Source of the DNA: Taibaiella sp.
GTDB lineage: Bacteria > Bacteroidota > Bacteroidia > Chitinophagales > Chitinophagaceae
Length of the DNA stretch: 64,000 nt
Assembly (NCBI GenBank): GCA_013815385.1
Contig: JACDGL010000008.1
Coordinates: forward strand, 62,001 to 126,000
Reading direction: 5' to 3'
Below are positions 8,150 to 17,486 of this stretch, in pieces. The translations under genes were made by a program, and so were the position numbers. The notes below the pieces were generated by a model. That model was not told the DNA's origin. It searched no databases and worked only from the letters and a program-made list of their open reading frames with translations. The stretch's first letter is position 1; each line of letters opens with the position of its first letter.

Positions 8150-8923
8150 TTATTTTTGACGATCTGCCTCTTTAATAGAATAATAACTATTAGCCTGTGT
8201 TAAGCAGGTAACCGTGATATCATTGATACATACGTGTGCCGGCAATGTGGCGCAATAGTAAGCAACATCTGCTATGTCTTCTGCGCGCAGCGGATTTATA
8301 CCCTCGTATACCTTTTTAGCCCGCTCTTCATCGCCATTAAACCTTACAACAGAAAATTCGGTTTCTGCCATTCCCGGATTAATAGCGGTAACCTTTATAC
8401 TGTATGGAAGCAAGTCTATACGCATGGCCTGTGTTAATGCATCTACAGCAAACTTAGTAGCGCAATATACATTGCCATTTTTATAGACCGTTTTACCTGC
8501 TGTGGAACCTATATTAATTATGTGGCCACTTCCCCGATGCTTCATCATCGGCGCTATAGCCCTGGTTACATAAAGCAGCCCTTTTACATTCGTATCTATC
8601 ATTTTATCCCAATCTGTAATATCCCCTTCCTCTATGGAAGACATACCCGATGCAAGCCCTGTATTGTTCACCAGTATATCTATTTGTGGCACGCTCTTCT
8701 TTAACTCACCAATGGCCTGTATTACCTGATCATTATCCCGCACATCAAATTGCAAAGGAGTAACTATTACATTGCAACTTTCTTCAAGTTCTCTAGTCAA
8801 CGCATCAAGGCGATCTTTTCTGCGGCCAGTTATGATTATATTATAATCGTTCTGAGCAAATTTTATTGCTATTGCTTTTCCGAAGCCAGAGGTAGCTCCG
8901 GTAATTAAAATCGTTTTTTTCAT
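8150..8923 (-). CDS. Short-chain dehydrogenase/reductase (YdfG-like)
   Basis: 257-residue classical SDR. Dinucleotide-binding motif TGATSGFGKAIA at about 7-18, NNTGLA structural motif near 88, catalytic Ser in IINIGSTAG, and YCATK (Tyr/Lys) near 155-159. The overall pattern (EEGDITDWDKMIDTNVKGLLYVTRA) is that of YdfG/3-hydroxy acid dehydrogenases, NADP-dependent; actual substrate unknown. First gene of a seven-gene minus-strand operon driven by the promoter at 8942-8973. Confidence 0.88.
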   Translation of the reverse strand: MKKTILITGATSGFGKAIAIKFAQNDYNIIITGRRKDRLDALTRELEESCNVIVTPLQFDVRDNDQVIQAIGELKKSVPQIDILVNNTGLASGMSSIEEGDITDWDKMIDTNVKGLLYVTRAIAPMMKHRGSGHIINIGSTAGKTVYKNGNVYCATKFAVDALTQAMRIDLLPYSIKVTAINPGMAETEFSVVRFNGDEERAKKVYEGINPLRAEDIADVAYYCATLPAHVCINDITVTCLTQANSYYSIKEADRQK

Positions 8924-8941
8924 GAATGAGTTTCGTTAAGG

Positions 8942-8973
8942 CAAAGATAGTGCGCTAAGTTTCCAGCCTCAAA
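8942..8973 (-). promoter_or_regulatory. Bacteroidota promoter TTTG-N20-TATCTTTG for the SDR-kdnB operon
   Basis: On the minus strand TTTG (8970-8973), a 20-bp spacer, then TATCTTTG (8942-8949), ending 18 nt before the SDR ATG. Both boxes and spacing match the Bacteroidota consensus. Confidence 0.75.
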
Positions 8974-9000
8974 ATTAATACAACGGCATCTCTATTACAC

Positions 9001-10932
9001 TTATCTTAGCAGTGTTACATCACCTTTTAAGAAAGCATCTTTACCAAGCCGATCGGTAAGCTGCAGCATCCAGTAGTAGGTTCCGATCTCTTCCTTTTTT
9101 CCATAAAAAGTACCATCCCAACCCTCGCCTATTTCATTTGTATGATATACCATTTGACCCCACCTATTGTACACATTAAAGGCTTTAATACTTTTATATC
9201 CAATCAGCACAGGTCTTAATACATCATTTCTGCCATCACCATTAGGAGAAAACCCTGAAGGAACAAATATAGCTGCCTGGTTAACTACGGATACATTGAT
9301 AGTATCACTACCCACGCACCCATATGGACTTACTACATGTACGGTATAAGAAAACCTACCGGTATCTGGATAGTAACCAGTAGGATTGCTAATTGTAGTT
9401 GCATTCAGGTTAGTGCCGGGCGTCCACGTATATTGGGTACCACCACGGGCATCGAAGTATATACTTTCTCCTTTTACTATTATTGTATCATTGCCTGCAA
9501 ACGGCTTGAATTTCTCTACTACTATCTTTTTAATGACGGTATCGGTACAGCCTTTAAAATTGCGCGCGACAAAGAGTACATTATAGGTACCCCCGTTTGA
9601 AAAGGAGTGGGTTGGATTTTCAATATTCGAAATTGTACTATCGCCGAAATTCCAATACCAGAAATTGATTGGCTTGTATGTAGAACTGGATAAGTCAACA
9701 AAGTTTAACGTCATGCCCGGGCACTGCAATCCAGAATAATCGAATGCTGTTTTGAACTTTGGATATACTTTTACAAACCTTGTAATACTATCGGGGCAAG
9801 TAGAGCCTCTGTTAACAACTAGTTTCAATACAAAAGTTCCAGTATCTGTATAAATGTAGGTTGGTTGGAAGAGATTAGAAGTATCGCCGGGGTGTTTAGT
9901 ATCGCCAAAATCCCAGTTATAAGAAAAGCCGCCTTTGCTATTGTTAATAAAATGTACCGTATAATCTTCGCAATTGACGATATAGGTATTAAATTCTGAT
10001 GATAATATAGGTATATCGGCAACCACTGCTTTAGAACAATTAGTTACTACAAACTGGAATTCACGCCTTACCGTATTTATTATCTTGCCATTCCGCCATT
10101 CATGACAACATACTGTAACCACAAATCTTCCTATCACATTTGGGGTACCAGTTATTAAACCCGATATAGGGTCAATTTGAATCTTTGGAAATCCGCCCAT
10201 GGGGTTTTTTGAAGTAAATGGGGGCACATAACTTACGATATCGAATGGCGGTGGTTTAGGTATGGGTTTCGCAAGACTTTCACTACCGCCTACATATGCC
10301 GTACAGAATTCATAGCTCAGCGAATCCCCATCCGGATCTATAGCAGAGTGATCATAAAACAAAGGATTATTAATGCAAATTATCTGGGGAGGGTAATTTT
10401 TAAAAACTGCACTATTATTACACGCCGCGTTTTTAGCTGCCGGAATAATACAATAGTAGGTAGCCCCAACAGTGGCAGGGCTAAATATATTAAGGACACT
10501 TGCATTTCTACAGCACCGCTGATACACAACTGTAAACGTTGAAAAATTATTAGGCAGTGTATATATTTTTGTGAACCTGGCGCGTCGAAGACATGTACTA
10601 GGGGGATTATCAATACATAGGTTACTGAAATTAGCTGGAACCAATAACCGTCCTTCAACAGGCAGGTAAATGGAGTCATATACAGCGTTACCTACCGGGT
10701 CTCTAAATATACTACTATCTATGTCATCAAAAATATTTAGAAAAGCCGGATCGTCCTGCGCTATAGCTTCCGGGAGACCAGTGAGGCAATCTTCATAAAT
10801 AGAAACAGTTATTGCGTATGAATTACCACCCAGGCATTTATAAGTTACTTCTCCGCCTACAATATGTGAGGCTTTTGCAGGTATGGATAATACCAGCAAT
10901 GTAATAAGCCAAACTGTAAGTAAACGATACAT
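9001..10932 (-). CDS. Secreted PKD-domain protein with CHU_C (T9SS type B) C-terminus
   Basis: 643 residues. Signal peptide at 1-21 (MYRLLTVWLITLLVLSIPAKA). The N-terminal half is a Cys-rich region (CCRNASVL, VCCHEWRNG) found in Bacteroidota surface proteins; two PKD-like beta domains follow, near 310-375 and 395-470 (each with a W-x-F-G-D core), then a third beta domain. The last 90 residues (FVPSGFSPNGDGRNDVLRP, YNRWGQMVY, GWDGTF, GTYYWML) form the gliding-motility/CHU_C domain that sends proteins through type IX secretion. Likely a surface adhesin. Same strand as the two genes upstream, 15 bp from the hydrolase. Confidence 0.88.
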   Translation of the reverse strand: MYRLLTVWLITLLVLSIPAKASHIVGGEVTYKCLGGNSYAITVSIYEDCLTGLPEAIAQDDPAFLNIFDDIDSSIFRDPVGNAVYDSIYLPVEGRLLVPANFSNLCIDNPPSTCLRRARFTKIYTLPNNFSTFTVVYQRCCRNASVLNIFSPATVGATYYCIIPAAKNAACNNSAVFKNYPPQIICINNPLFYDHSAIDPDGDSLSYEFCTAYVGGSESLAKPIPKPPPFDIVSYVPPFTSKNPMGGFPKIQIDPISGLITGTPNVIGRFVVTVCCHEWRNGKIINTVRREFQFVVTNCSKAVVADIPILSSEFNTYIVNCEDYTVHFINNSKGGFSYNWDFGDTKHPGDTSNLFQPTYIYTDTGTFVLKLVVNRGSTCPDSITRFVKVYPKFKTAFDYSGLQCPGMTLNFVDLSSSTYKPINFWYWNFGDSTISNIENPTHSFSNGGTYNVLFVARNFKGCTDTVIKKIVVEKFKPFAGNDTIIVKGESIYFDARGGTQYTWTPGTNLNATTISNPTGYYPDTGRFSYTVHVVSPYGCVGSDTINVSVVNQAAIFVPSGFSPNGDGRNDVLRPVLIGYKSIKAFNVYNRWGQMVYHTNEIGEGWDGTFYGKKEEIGTYYWMLQLTDRLGKDAFLKGDVTLLR

Positions 10933-10947
10933 TATAAATTATCAGTA

Positions 10948-11751
10948 CTATATTTTAAAACAATAATTAAAAAACCTATCTAAATCTGCTGCCAGCTTGC
11001 CGGGAGTCTCCAGCATACTCATGTGGCCGCACTCTTCATATATAGATACAAATGTAGTATTACTTAAGGTACTTTGTGCCAACGTCTCTTTACAGGGGAT
11101 CACCATATCCTCCTTGCCTATTATCCATTGTATAGGAAATGTAGCATCCCTTAATATTTGCTTCCTGTCTGGCCGTTCGGCCATTGCAATATTAAAGGCC
11201 ATCATACTTTCGCTATTTACTTCCTTACCCCTTGTTATTTGTTCGTCAAGCAGGTCGGGGTGGTATTCTTTAAAATGCGCAGCAAAAAGATTGGGTACCA
11301 TTTGATTAAGGAACATATCTTTCGCTCCATTCCTTATTAACTGCACGGTTTTCATGCGGGTATGCTTCTTCTCATCTGAATCTTCATTGGCTGTAGAATG
11401 AACCAATGACAGGCCACCAACATTTTCGGGATATAACGCTGCAAAGGCCAAAGCGATGTAACCACCCATAGAATGGCCAACAATAATTATCTCTTCTATC
11501 TTCTCATTGTCAATAATGGCTTTAATAAAGTGGGCCATACCTTCTATTGATGTTTGTTCGCTTCCTGGCAGGCTTTCTCCGGTACCGGGTATATCGGGCG
11601 TAATGAGCATATACCTATCTGCGAGCAGGGGCACCAAATTTCTCCAAAGGGTATTTCTTTCCGGGAAGCCATGTATCAGCATCACGGAGGGGCCGCTTCC
11701 AGTTTTATTGTAAGCTATCCTGGGAAAATTGTTTGTCTGCGTATAGATCAA
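10948..11751 (-). CDS. Alpha/beta-fold hydrolase
   Basis: 267 residues. Oxyanion region LIHGFPE near 26, nucleophile elbow GHSMGG (Ser near 98), acid in IIGKEDMVIP near 215, and catalytic His in EECGHMSMLE near 243. Family members hydrolyse esters, epoxides or haloalkanes; nothing in the sequence fixes the substrate. No signal peptide, so cytoplasmic. Overlaps the DUF4105 gene by 4 nt. Confidence 0.85.
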   Translation of the reverse strand: MIYTQTNNFPRIAYNKTGSGPSVMLIHGFPERNTLWRNLVPLLADRYMLITPDIPGTGESLPGSEQTSIEGMAHFIKAIIDNEKIEEIIIVGHSMGGYIALAFAALYPENVGGLSLVHSTANEDSDEKKHTRMKTVQLIRNGAKDMFLNQMVPNLFAAHFKEYHPDLLDEQITRGKEVNSESMMAFNIAMAERPDRKQILRDATFPIQWIIGKEDMVIPCKETLAQSTLSNTTFVSIYEECGHMSMLETPGKLAADLDRFFNYCFKI

Positions 11752-12905
11752 GATGCAATGTCATTTTTATAATTCTTCCTATATATCGTGCCATATACCA
11801 TTAATAGAGATAACAGCAAAGGCATCAATTCCAGCAAAGGCAATTTCTGTATGTGCAATACGTGTAGTAATAACGAAATAAGGATAAGGATAATACCCAA
11901 AACAGCATATTTATTTTTATTCCTTTTATTGAGATAAGCAAGGATAAGATTTGTAGGCAGTGCCCATAGTACATTGTAGTTATTCTGGCAGGCCTGGTGG
12001 TCAGTTCCAAACCACATAAATAAGATAAGCCACCCCAGCAATCCGGTGATGAACAACAACAGAAAAGTCATTATTTTCCCCAATACCCTTAAGGACGGTA
12101 CCATCAAACCAGCCAATGTTAACAAAAAAACCAGAAGCATAACGATAAATGCCTGGTTCACTCCTCCAGCCTGCTCATCAGTGCCGGGTAGTATAGTTTG
12201 TGGGTCAGCCGCTATTTTTTTACCATTAACAGTAGCGCTGGCTACTCCGTTCCTTAAAAAATCAGGTAGGAACATGATATCTGCATTACTCATTATTTTA
12301 TCCACCCTGCTACCTAACAATATATCTATCCCGAAGCGCTCCCAATGTCTTTTGTAAAGATACTGGTCAGAAATATCCCTAAAGCTCAAAGACCTACCGG
12401 TAGGTAATATATTGCCATAATGGAATGACGGGCCAAGGGTGGTAGGAAATATATCTCTAATGCGGGTTGCACAGTTATCAAAGTAGAAATCGTATTTATA
12501 ATACTTGTTGTCTGGCTGGGCATTCCACTTTAAAAAACTATCGATCTGTTGTTTTTCTTTGCCAGTTATTTGCAGTATCTGCTCCTGCACCGGCCTTTTA
12601 GCTTCTATATATTCGCGCATAAAACCGGCAAAGGTTTCGTAGGAGATATAATACAATAGCTTACCCTTCATGAATTTAATATCAAAATCCTTATCGTACC
12701 CATCAAAAGTTCCATAATTGTATACAATATCAGTATGATGATTGCTATCTATAACACGCACCCCCGTATGGCCGAAGGTTTCCCATATCTCTTCGCCTGC
12801 CCCACAGGTAAGCAGGCTTACTCTAAGATGGCTACTATCACCCTGTGCAAATGACAAGTGGGTGATAAATAACAGGCAGATGGCGGTGATCAGTTTTTTA
12901 TACAT
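11748..12905 (-). CDS. DUF4105 (Lnb N-terminal periplasmic domain-like) membrane protein
   Basis: About 385 residues from the ATG at 12905, chosen because it gives a clean signal peptide (MYKKLITAICLLFITHLSFAQ) and leaves the hairpin at 12918-12941 outside the gene; the ATG at 12929 would put the hairpin inside it. Residues about 20-240 form the periplasmic DUF4105 domain (ETFGHTGVRV; YDFYFDNCATRIRDIF with the conserved Asn-Cys-Ala pattern), which resembles papain-like NlpC-type cores. Five transmembrane segments follow. Function unknown. Coupled by a 4-nt overlap to the hydrolase. Confidence 0.8.
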   Translation of the reverse strand: MYKKLITAICLLFITHLSFAQGDSSHLRVSLLTCGAGEEIWETFGHTGVRVIDSNHHTDIVYNYGTFDGYDKDFDIKFMKGKLLYYISYETFAGFMREYIEAKRPVQEQILQITGKEKQQIDSFLKWNAQPDNKYYKYDFYFDNCATRIRDIFPTTLGPSFHYGNILPTGRSLSFRDISDQYLYKRHWERFGIDILLGSRVDKIMSNADIMFLPDFLRNGVASATVNGKKIAADPQTILPGTDEQAGGVNQAFIVMLLVFLLTLAGLMVPSLRVLGKIMTFLLLFITGLLGWLILFMWFGTDHQACQNNYNVLWALPTNLILAYLNKRNKNKYAVLGIILILISLLLHVLHIQKLPLLELMPLLLSLLMVYGTIYRKNYKNDIAS

Positions 12906-12917
12906 AGTTATAATAGC

Positions 12918-12941
12918 GAAAGGCTGCAATAGCAGCCTTTC
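12918..12941. terminator. Hairpin between sdhB and the DUF4105 gene
   Basis: Perfect 10-bp stem GAAAGGCTGC / GCAGCCTTTC with a 4-nt loop, 18 bp beyond the sdhB stop codon. The following minus-strand sequence is AT-rich but lacks a strong T-run, so the terminator call is moderate. Confidence 0.6.
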
Positions 12942-12958
12942 TATTTATATCGGGTAAC

Positions 12959-13732
12959 TTAAGCATTCTGTGAATCACCGGAGAACACTGCACCGAGATA
13001 TTCACGATTTAACCTGGCTATATTTTCCAGAGATATACCTTTGGGACATTCTGCCTCACATGCACCAATGTTAGTACAGCTACCAAAGCCTTCCTTATCC
13101 ATCTGTTCTATCATATTCACCGAGCGTATCTTTCTTTCAGGGTCCCCCTGCGGCAGCAATGCAAGGTGAGAAACCTTTGCAGAAACAAACAACATAGCAG
13201 AGGCATTAGGGCATGCAGCCACACAGGCACCACAGCCTATACATGCTGCTGCTGCAAATGATTCATCTGCCCTATGTTTTTCTATTGGGAGTGAATTTGC
13301 ATCTACCGCATTGCCGGTATTTACAGATATGTAACCGCCGGCCTGGATGATACGATCAAATGAAGAACGATCTACGATCAGATCTTTGAGCACAGGGAAT
13401 GAATTTGCACGCCAGGGTTCCACTACTATAGTATCTCCATCTTTGTATTCACGCATGTGTAGCTGGCAGGTAGTAGTGTTGTGCCACGGACCATGGGCAC
13501 GGCCATTGATATACATGCTACAAGCGCCACAGATACCTTCACGGCAATCATGGTCAAAAGCGACAGGTTCTTTATTTTCTGCTACCAACTGTTCGTTCAG
13601 TACATCAAACATTTCAAGGAAAGACATTTCTGTAGAAATGTTCTTTACATTGAACGTCTCGAACTGGCCCTTTGCTTTGTTATTTTTCTGACGCCAAACT
13701 TTCAGTGTCAAGCCTATTGTATGATGTTCCAT
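12959..13732 (-). CDS. sdhB: Succinate dehydrogenase/fumarate reductase iron-sulfur subunit
   Basis: 257 residues from the ATG at 13732 ([15 protein letters not shown]); the longer frame adds 29 residues unlike the family and runs into the sdhA-sdhB spacer. The [2Fe-2S] cysteines lie in [11 protein letters not shown]; the [4Fe-4S] and [3Fe-4S] clusters in [12 protein letters not shown] and [14 protein letters not shown]. It carries electrons from the SdhA flavin to the quinone site in SdhC. Third gene of sdhC-sdhA-sdhB. Confidence 0.95.
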   Translation of the reverse strand: MEHHTIGLTLKVWRQKNNKAKGQFETFNVKNISTEMSFLEMFDVLNEQLVAENKEPVAFDHDCREGICGACSMYINGRAHGPWHNTTTCQLHMREYKDGDTIVVEPWRANSFPVLKDLIVDRSSFDRIIQAGGYISVNTGNAVDANSLPIEKHRADESFAAAACIGCGACVAACPNASAMLFVSAKVSHLALLPQGDPERKIRSVNMIEQMDKEGFGSCTNIGACEAECPKGISLENIARLNREYLGAVFSGDSQNA

Positions 13733-13754
13733 CAAGTATGACAATTTACATTCA

Positions 13755-15731
13755 TTATTTATAACTTCTCTGGCTTGGATGTACCACTTCGTAATCCAAT
13801 ACCTCTTTGTGCATTTCAAACCGGCTATCGCCTTTATACTCCCATGCAGCTACAAACATATACTGGTCATCCTGGCGTAATGCTTCCCCATCTTCCGTCT
13901 GGTATTCTTCACGGAAGTGGCCGCCACAGCTTTCATTGCGTTGCAGTGCATCAAGGCACATCAGCTCGCCCAACTCTATAAAGTCTGCTACCCTGCCTGC
14001 TTTATCCAGCTCAGGATTAAATTCACTTATTTCACCCGGTATGCGCACATTGCTCCAGAATTCTTTTTTTAGTGCCTGTATCTCTGTGACAGCTTCCTGT
14101 AGCCCCTTTGCATTACGGGCCATACCACACTTGTCCCACATTATTTTACCCAGGCGTTTGTGAAAGCTTTCCACGCTCTCGCTACCCTTTATACTCATCA
14201 GGCGCGTCAGCCTGTCGCTTACTTCTTTTTCTGCTTCTGCAAATGCAGGATGATCAGTTGGCATCGCTTTAGTACGTATATCGTCAGCCAGATTGTTACC
14301 CAATGTATACGGGATAACAAAATAGCCATCTGCGAGGCCTTGCATCAATGCAGATGCACCCAGGCGGTTAGCACCATGATCACTGAAGTTGGCTTCCCCC
14401 AGCGCGTACAGGCCGGGCACAGTGGTCATCAATTCATAATCGACCCACAGGCCACCCATAGTGTAGTGCACCGCAGGATATATGCGCATTGGTATCTCAT
14501 AGGGATTCTCCCCTGTTATCTTTTCATACATTTCAAACAGGTTGCCATACTTTTCCTTTACCACATCTTTACCTAATTGGTATACTGCTTTATCATCGCC
14601 ATGTGCCAGGCCACGCTTGTGTGCTTCTACCTTGCCATAACGCATGATTGCTGAAGCAAAATCCAGATAAACAGCCATTTTAGATGTGCCTACCCCATAG
14701 CCTGCATCACACCTTTCTTTAGCAGCACGGCTCGCTACATCGCGTGGCACCAGGTTACCAAAGGCAGGGTATCTTCTTTCCAGGTAGTAATCGCGTTCCT
14801 CTTCTAGTATCTCGCTCGCTTTGCGGTTATCGCCCTGTTTTTTAGGCACCCATATACGGCCATCATTACGCAGTGATTCAGACATCAGTGTAAGCTTAGA
14901 CTGATGGTCGCCTGTAACGGGTATACAGGTAGGATGTATCTGTGTAAAACAAGGATTGCCAAAAAAGGCACCTTTTTTATGTGCTTTCCAGGCTGCGGTA
15001 ACATTGCTGCCCATTGCGTTGGTAGAGAGATAAAATACATTACCATAACCACCACTGCATAATAATACAGAGTGGCCGAAATGCCTTTCCAACTCGCCAG
15101 TTATCAGGTTGCGCGCTATAATACCTCTTGCCTTACCCTCTACCTTTACCAGTTCCAGCATTTCATGGCGGGCATACATTTCTACATTGCCCAGTGCTAT
15201 CTGGCGTTCCAGCGCCTGGTAAGCCCCGATCAATAATTGCTGGCCTGTCTGGCCTGCAGCATAAAAGGTGCGCTGCACCTGCGTACCGCCAAATGAACGG
15301 TTACTGAGTAATCCGCCATATTCACGTGCAAAAGGTACACCTTGAGCTACACATTGATCAATGATACTGGCGCTTACAGCTGCAAGGCGGTACACATTAC
15401 TTTCGCGAGAGCGGTAGTCACCACCCTTTATCGTGTCATAAAACAGACGATAAGTACTATCCCCATCATTCTGATAATTCTTTGCTGCATTGATACCACC
15501 CTGTGCGGCTATAGAGTGCGCACGACGGGGACTATCCTGAAAACAAAAGGCTTTTACCTTATACCCCATTTCACCCAGTGAAGCGGCCGCAGAAGCGCCG
15601 GCAAGGCCTGTGCCTATTACTATTACTTCTATCTGGCGTTTGTTTGCCGGATTTACCAGCTTACAAGTTGATTTATAATCCTCCCATTTAGATTGTAACT
15701 GGCCGGCAGGTATTTTGGAATTAAGTATCAT
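13755..15731 (-). CDS. sdhA: Succinate dehydrogenase/fumarate reductase flavoprotein subunit
   Basis: 658 residues. FAD-binding [20 protein letters not shown] near 39-58; the covalent-flavin histidine lies in [15 protein letters not shown]; active-site HPTCIP and the GGLWVDYE and [18 protein letters not shown] motifs are present. The length matches the Bacteroidota/epsilon-type enzymes that pair with a single cytochrome b558 subunit. It lies between sdhC (42 bp upstream) and sdhB. Confidence 0.96.
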   Translation of the reverse strand: MILNSKIPAGQLQSKWEDYKSTCKLVNPANKRQIEVIVIGTGLAGASAAASLGEMGYKVKAFCFQDSPRRAHSIAAQGGINAAKNYQNDGDSTYRLFYDTIKGGDYRSRESNVYRLAAVSASIIDQCVAQGVPFAREYGGLLSNRSFGGTQVQRTFYAAGQTGQQLLIGAYQALERQIALGNVEMYARHEMLELVKVEGKARGIIARNLITGELERHFGHSVLLCSGGYGNVFYLSTNAMGSNVTAAWKAHKKGAFFGNPCFTQIHPTCIPVTGDHQSKLTLMSESLRNDGRIWVPKKQGDNRKASEILEEERDYYLERRYPAFGNLVPRDVASRAAKERCDAGYGVGTSKMAVYLDFASAIMRYGKVEAHKRGLAHGDDKAVYQLGKDVVKEKYGNLFEMYEKITGENPYEIPMRIYPAVHYTMGGLWVDYELMTTVPGLYALGEANFSDHGANRLGASALMQGLADGYFVIPYTLGNNLADDIRTKAMPTDHPAFAEAEKEVSDRLTRLMSIKGSESVESFHKRLGKIMWDKCGMARNAKGLQEAVTEIQALKKEFWSNVRIPGEISEFNPELDKAGRVADFIELGELMCLDALQRNESCGGHFREEYQTEDGEALRQDDQYMFVAAWEYKGDSRFEMHKEVLDYEVVHPSQRSYK

Positions 15732-15773
15732 AAACCTAAATCCCTATAGGGACTTTAAAAATTAAAAATATGA

Positions 15774-16442
15774 TTAGATGATCCAGTTCAGGTAGAATGC
15801 CAAAGGCATTAGTGCGAATACTAACGGCACTATTATTGAAAAACCTATCCCTATACCGTTGATCATTTTTTTATACTTATGTGTAGTCAACCCTAATGTT
15901 TGTAGTGAGCTGTAAAAGCCATGCACCAGGTGCCATGCTAATGCGATACATCCGCCCAGGTAAAATAACACCACCCATGTGATGCTGAATTCTTCGCGCA
16001 TACGAGTGTATAAATTCAATTCGCCGCTGCCAAAGGTTTGCGCATAACGGTTAGGTATCCAGAATTTAGAAAGATGGATTATAAGGAATAGAAGAATCAA
16101 AGTACCCAGCAATCCCATAGATCGCCTATACCACGGGCTGGTCTTATTACCGGCAGTTACCTGGTAGCGAACACTGCGGCGGGACCTGTTTTTTGCCCAT
16201 AATGCCAATCCCTGTACTATGTGCAGTATCAGAAATGCAAACAGGCCGATCTCTGTAGTACGGATAAGAAAGTTGTTACCCATAAAATGAGCCGCTTCAT
16301 TAAACTTCGCACCGCCATCGTTCCAGAATATCTGGGCGTTTACATAACAATGCACTAAAAGAAACAGGATTAGAAAAAGGCCGGTAAAGCTCATTTGCAG
16401 CTTTTTACCAATGGAAGTAGAAAAAGAATGTTTCCAGCTCAT
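15774..16442 (-). CDS. sdhC: Succinate dehydrogenase cytochrome b558 subunit
   Basis: 222 residues with five transmembrane segments. His residues in helices (VHCYVNAQIF, ILHIVQGLALW, LIIHLSKFW, ALAWHLVHGFY) supply the axial ligands of two b haems expected for a single-subunit membrane anchor. Anchors SdhAB and exchanges electrons with menaquinone. First gene of the operon, with a well-formed promoter at 16489-16519. Confidence 0.92.
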   Translation of the reverse strand: MSWKHSFSTSIGKKLQMSFTGLFLILFLLVHCYVNAQIFWNDGGAKFNEAAHFMGNNFLIRTTEIGLFAFLILHIVQGLALWAKNRSRRSVRYQVTAGNKTSPWYRRSMGLLGTLILLFLIIHLSKFWIPNRYAQTFGSGELNLYTRMREEFSITWVVLFYLGGCIALAWHLVHGFYSSLQTLGLTTHKYKKMINGIGIGFSIIVPLVFALMPLAFYLNWII

Positions 16443-16488
16443 ATTCTCCGGTAAGTATTAAGAAAGTAACTTTTTGTAAAAATCCCTG

Positions 16489-16519
16489 CAAAGATAACCC
16501 CCAATCAACTAAAACACAA
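16489..16519 (-). promoter_or_regulatory. Promoter TTG-N20-TATCTTTG for sdhCAB
   Basis: Minus strand: TTG (16517-16519), 20-bp spacer, TATCTTTG (16489-16496); the -7 box ends 46 nt before the sdhC ATG. Confidence 0.72.
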
Positions 16520-16570
16520 TCCTATTTTCATCTATTTGTACGGGAAGCGGAAATTAGAACCTATGGGATA

Positions 16571-17134
16571 TTATTGATCCAGTCTTAGCATAGTATTATC
16601 TATGGCCTGAAAAAAGTGTAACGGCTGAAAAGTTCGCCAGTCAGCGTTGTCAAACAGATGTATATATCTGTCTATATGCGATCTTTTAAAATCATATTGT
16701 GTCTGCGCAGGCATGTTAATGGCTACTATCCATCCGCCCTTGTCTTTTATATCGTCATACCATTCTTCATAGTAGTCCACGCCATCACTATGAAAGTTGA
16801 GTACATTTTCAGTAATAAGTATGAATTTATTAATACCTCTTGGCAGCATCTCATCGATTACAGACCTTTTTAGCTGCATTATATCATTTTCAATGGCATC
16901 ATTCCACTCCCCTATCATCTCCAGTATCACAAAGTTTAGCTCATAATCTGCAAATAATTCTTTAAGATAAAGCGTCTTGGATCCAAATTCATCCCATTGC
17001 GGATGGATATAATAATTGTAAACAGTATTGGCATATTCAAATTCACTATACTCCCGACCATAAAAGGGAGATCTTTCATCTTCCTCAGCCATATACAAGT
17101 GCCGCCAGTTATAATATGGTTCTATTTCGTGCAT
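16571..17134 (-). CDS. Conserved-looking hypothetical cytoplasmic protein
   Basis: 187 residues, acidic and rich in aromatic residues (many Tyr, Trp and Phe), no signal peptide or membrane segment. Visible features are an N-terminal YYNWRHLYMAEEDERSPFYGREY stretch broken by acidic residues, a predicted strand-helix core (LNFVILEMIGEW; GINKFILITENVLNF; GGWIVAINMP) suggesting an alpha/beta fold, and no catalytic motif I recognise. It is 30 bp downstream of the rhodanese gene, so probably the last gene of the ddl-PASTA-T9SS-rhodanese cluster. Confidence 0.65.
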   Translation of the reverse strand: MHEIEPYYNWRHLYMAEEDERSPFYGREYSEFEYANTVYNYYIHPQWDEFGSKTLYLKELFADYELNFVILEMIGEWNDAIENDIMQLKRSVIDEMLPRGINKFILITENVLNFHSDGVDYYEEWYDDIKDKGGWIVAINMPAQTQYDFKRSHIDRYIHLFDNADWRTFQPLHFFQAIDNTMLRLDQ

Positions 17135-17164
17135 TCTATCCTCTTAATATCTAACTTAAAAACT

Positions 17165-17485
17165 TTATTTAATTTTTTGGTTGCCGTATTTATCCTGCCA
17201 TGCCACAGCCCCGCCGGTTACATTTTTCACATTGGTAAATCCTGCCTGTTCCAGCATCATGCACGCCTGCATACTACGCTTGCCGCCCTGGCAGTGTATT
17301 ATCAGCTCCTCATCTTTCCGGTCTTCAAGGTCATCCAGTTGCAGGCTTAGTATTTTACCAAGGGGTATCAGTTCCGCCCCTATATTATAGGTGGCGTATT
17401 CGCCTGGTTCCCTTACATCTATTACATGCAGGTTTTCACCGGCATCCAGGAGTTCTTTTAATTGTTCAACTGTTATGTTTTGCAT
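17165..17485 (-). CDS. Single-domain rhodanese-like sulfurtransferase
   Basis: 106 residues. VIDVREPGEY near 20-30 and the active-site loop IIHCQGGKRS near 68-77 with the catalytic Cys. It would transfer sulfane sulfur to a thiophilic acceptor. No signal peptide, so cytoplasmic. One nt after the T9SS gene's stop codon. A cysteine desulfurase lies about 4 kb upstream, but no direct link is visible. Confidence 0.88.
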   Translation of the reverse strand: MQNITVEQLKELLDAGENLHVIDVREPGEYATYNIGAELIPLGKILSLQLDDLEDRKDEELIIHCQGGKRSMQACMMLEQAGFTNVKNVTGGAVAWQDKYGNQKIK

Positions 17486-17486
17486 G

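Noticed and set aside
12906-12929. Upstream ATG for the DUF4105 gene
   Set aside because: It would place the sdh-end hairpin inside the gene and precede the normal signal peptide.
13733-13819. Longer N-terminus for sdhB
   Set aside because: The extra 29 residues do not resemble SdhB and consume the sdhA-sdhB spacer; [12 protein letters not shown] fits the family start.
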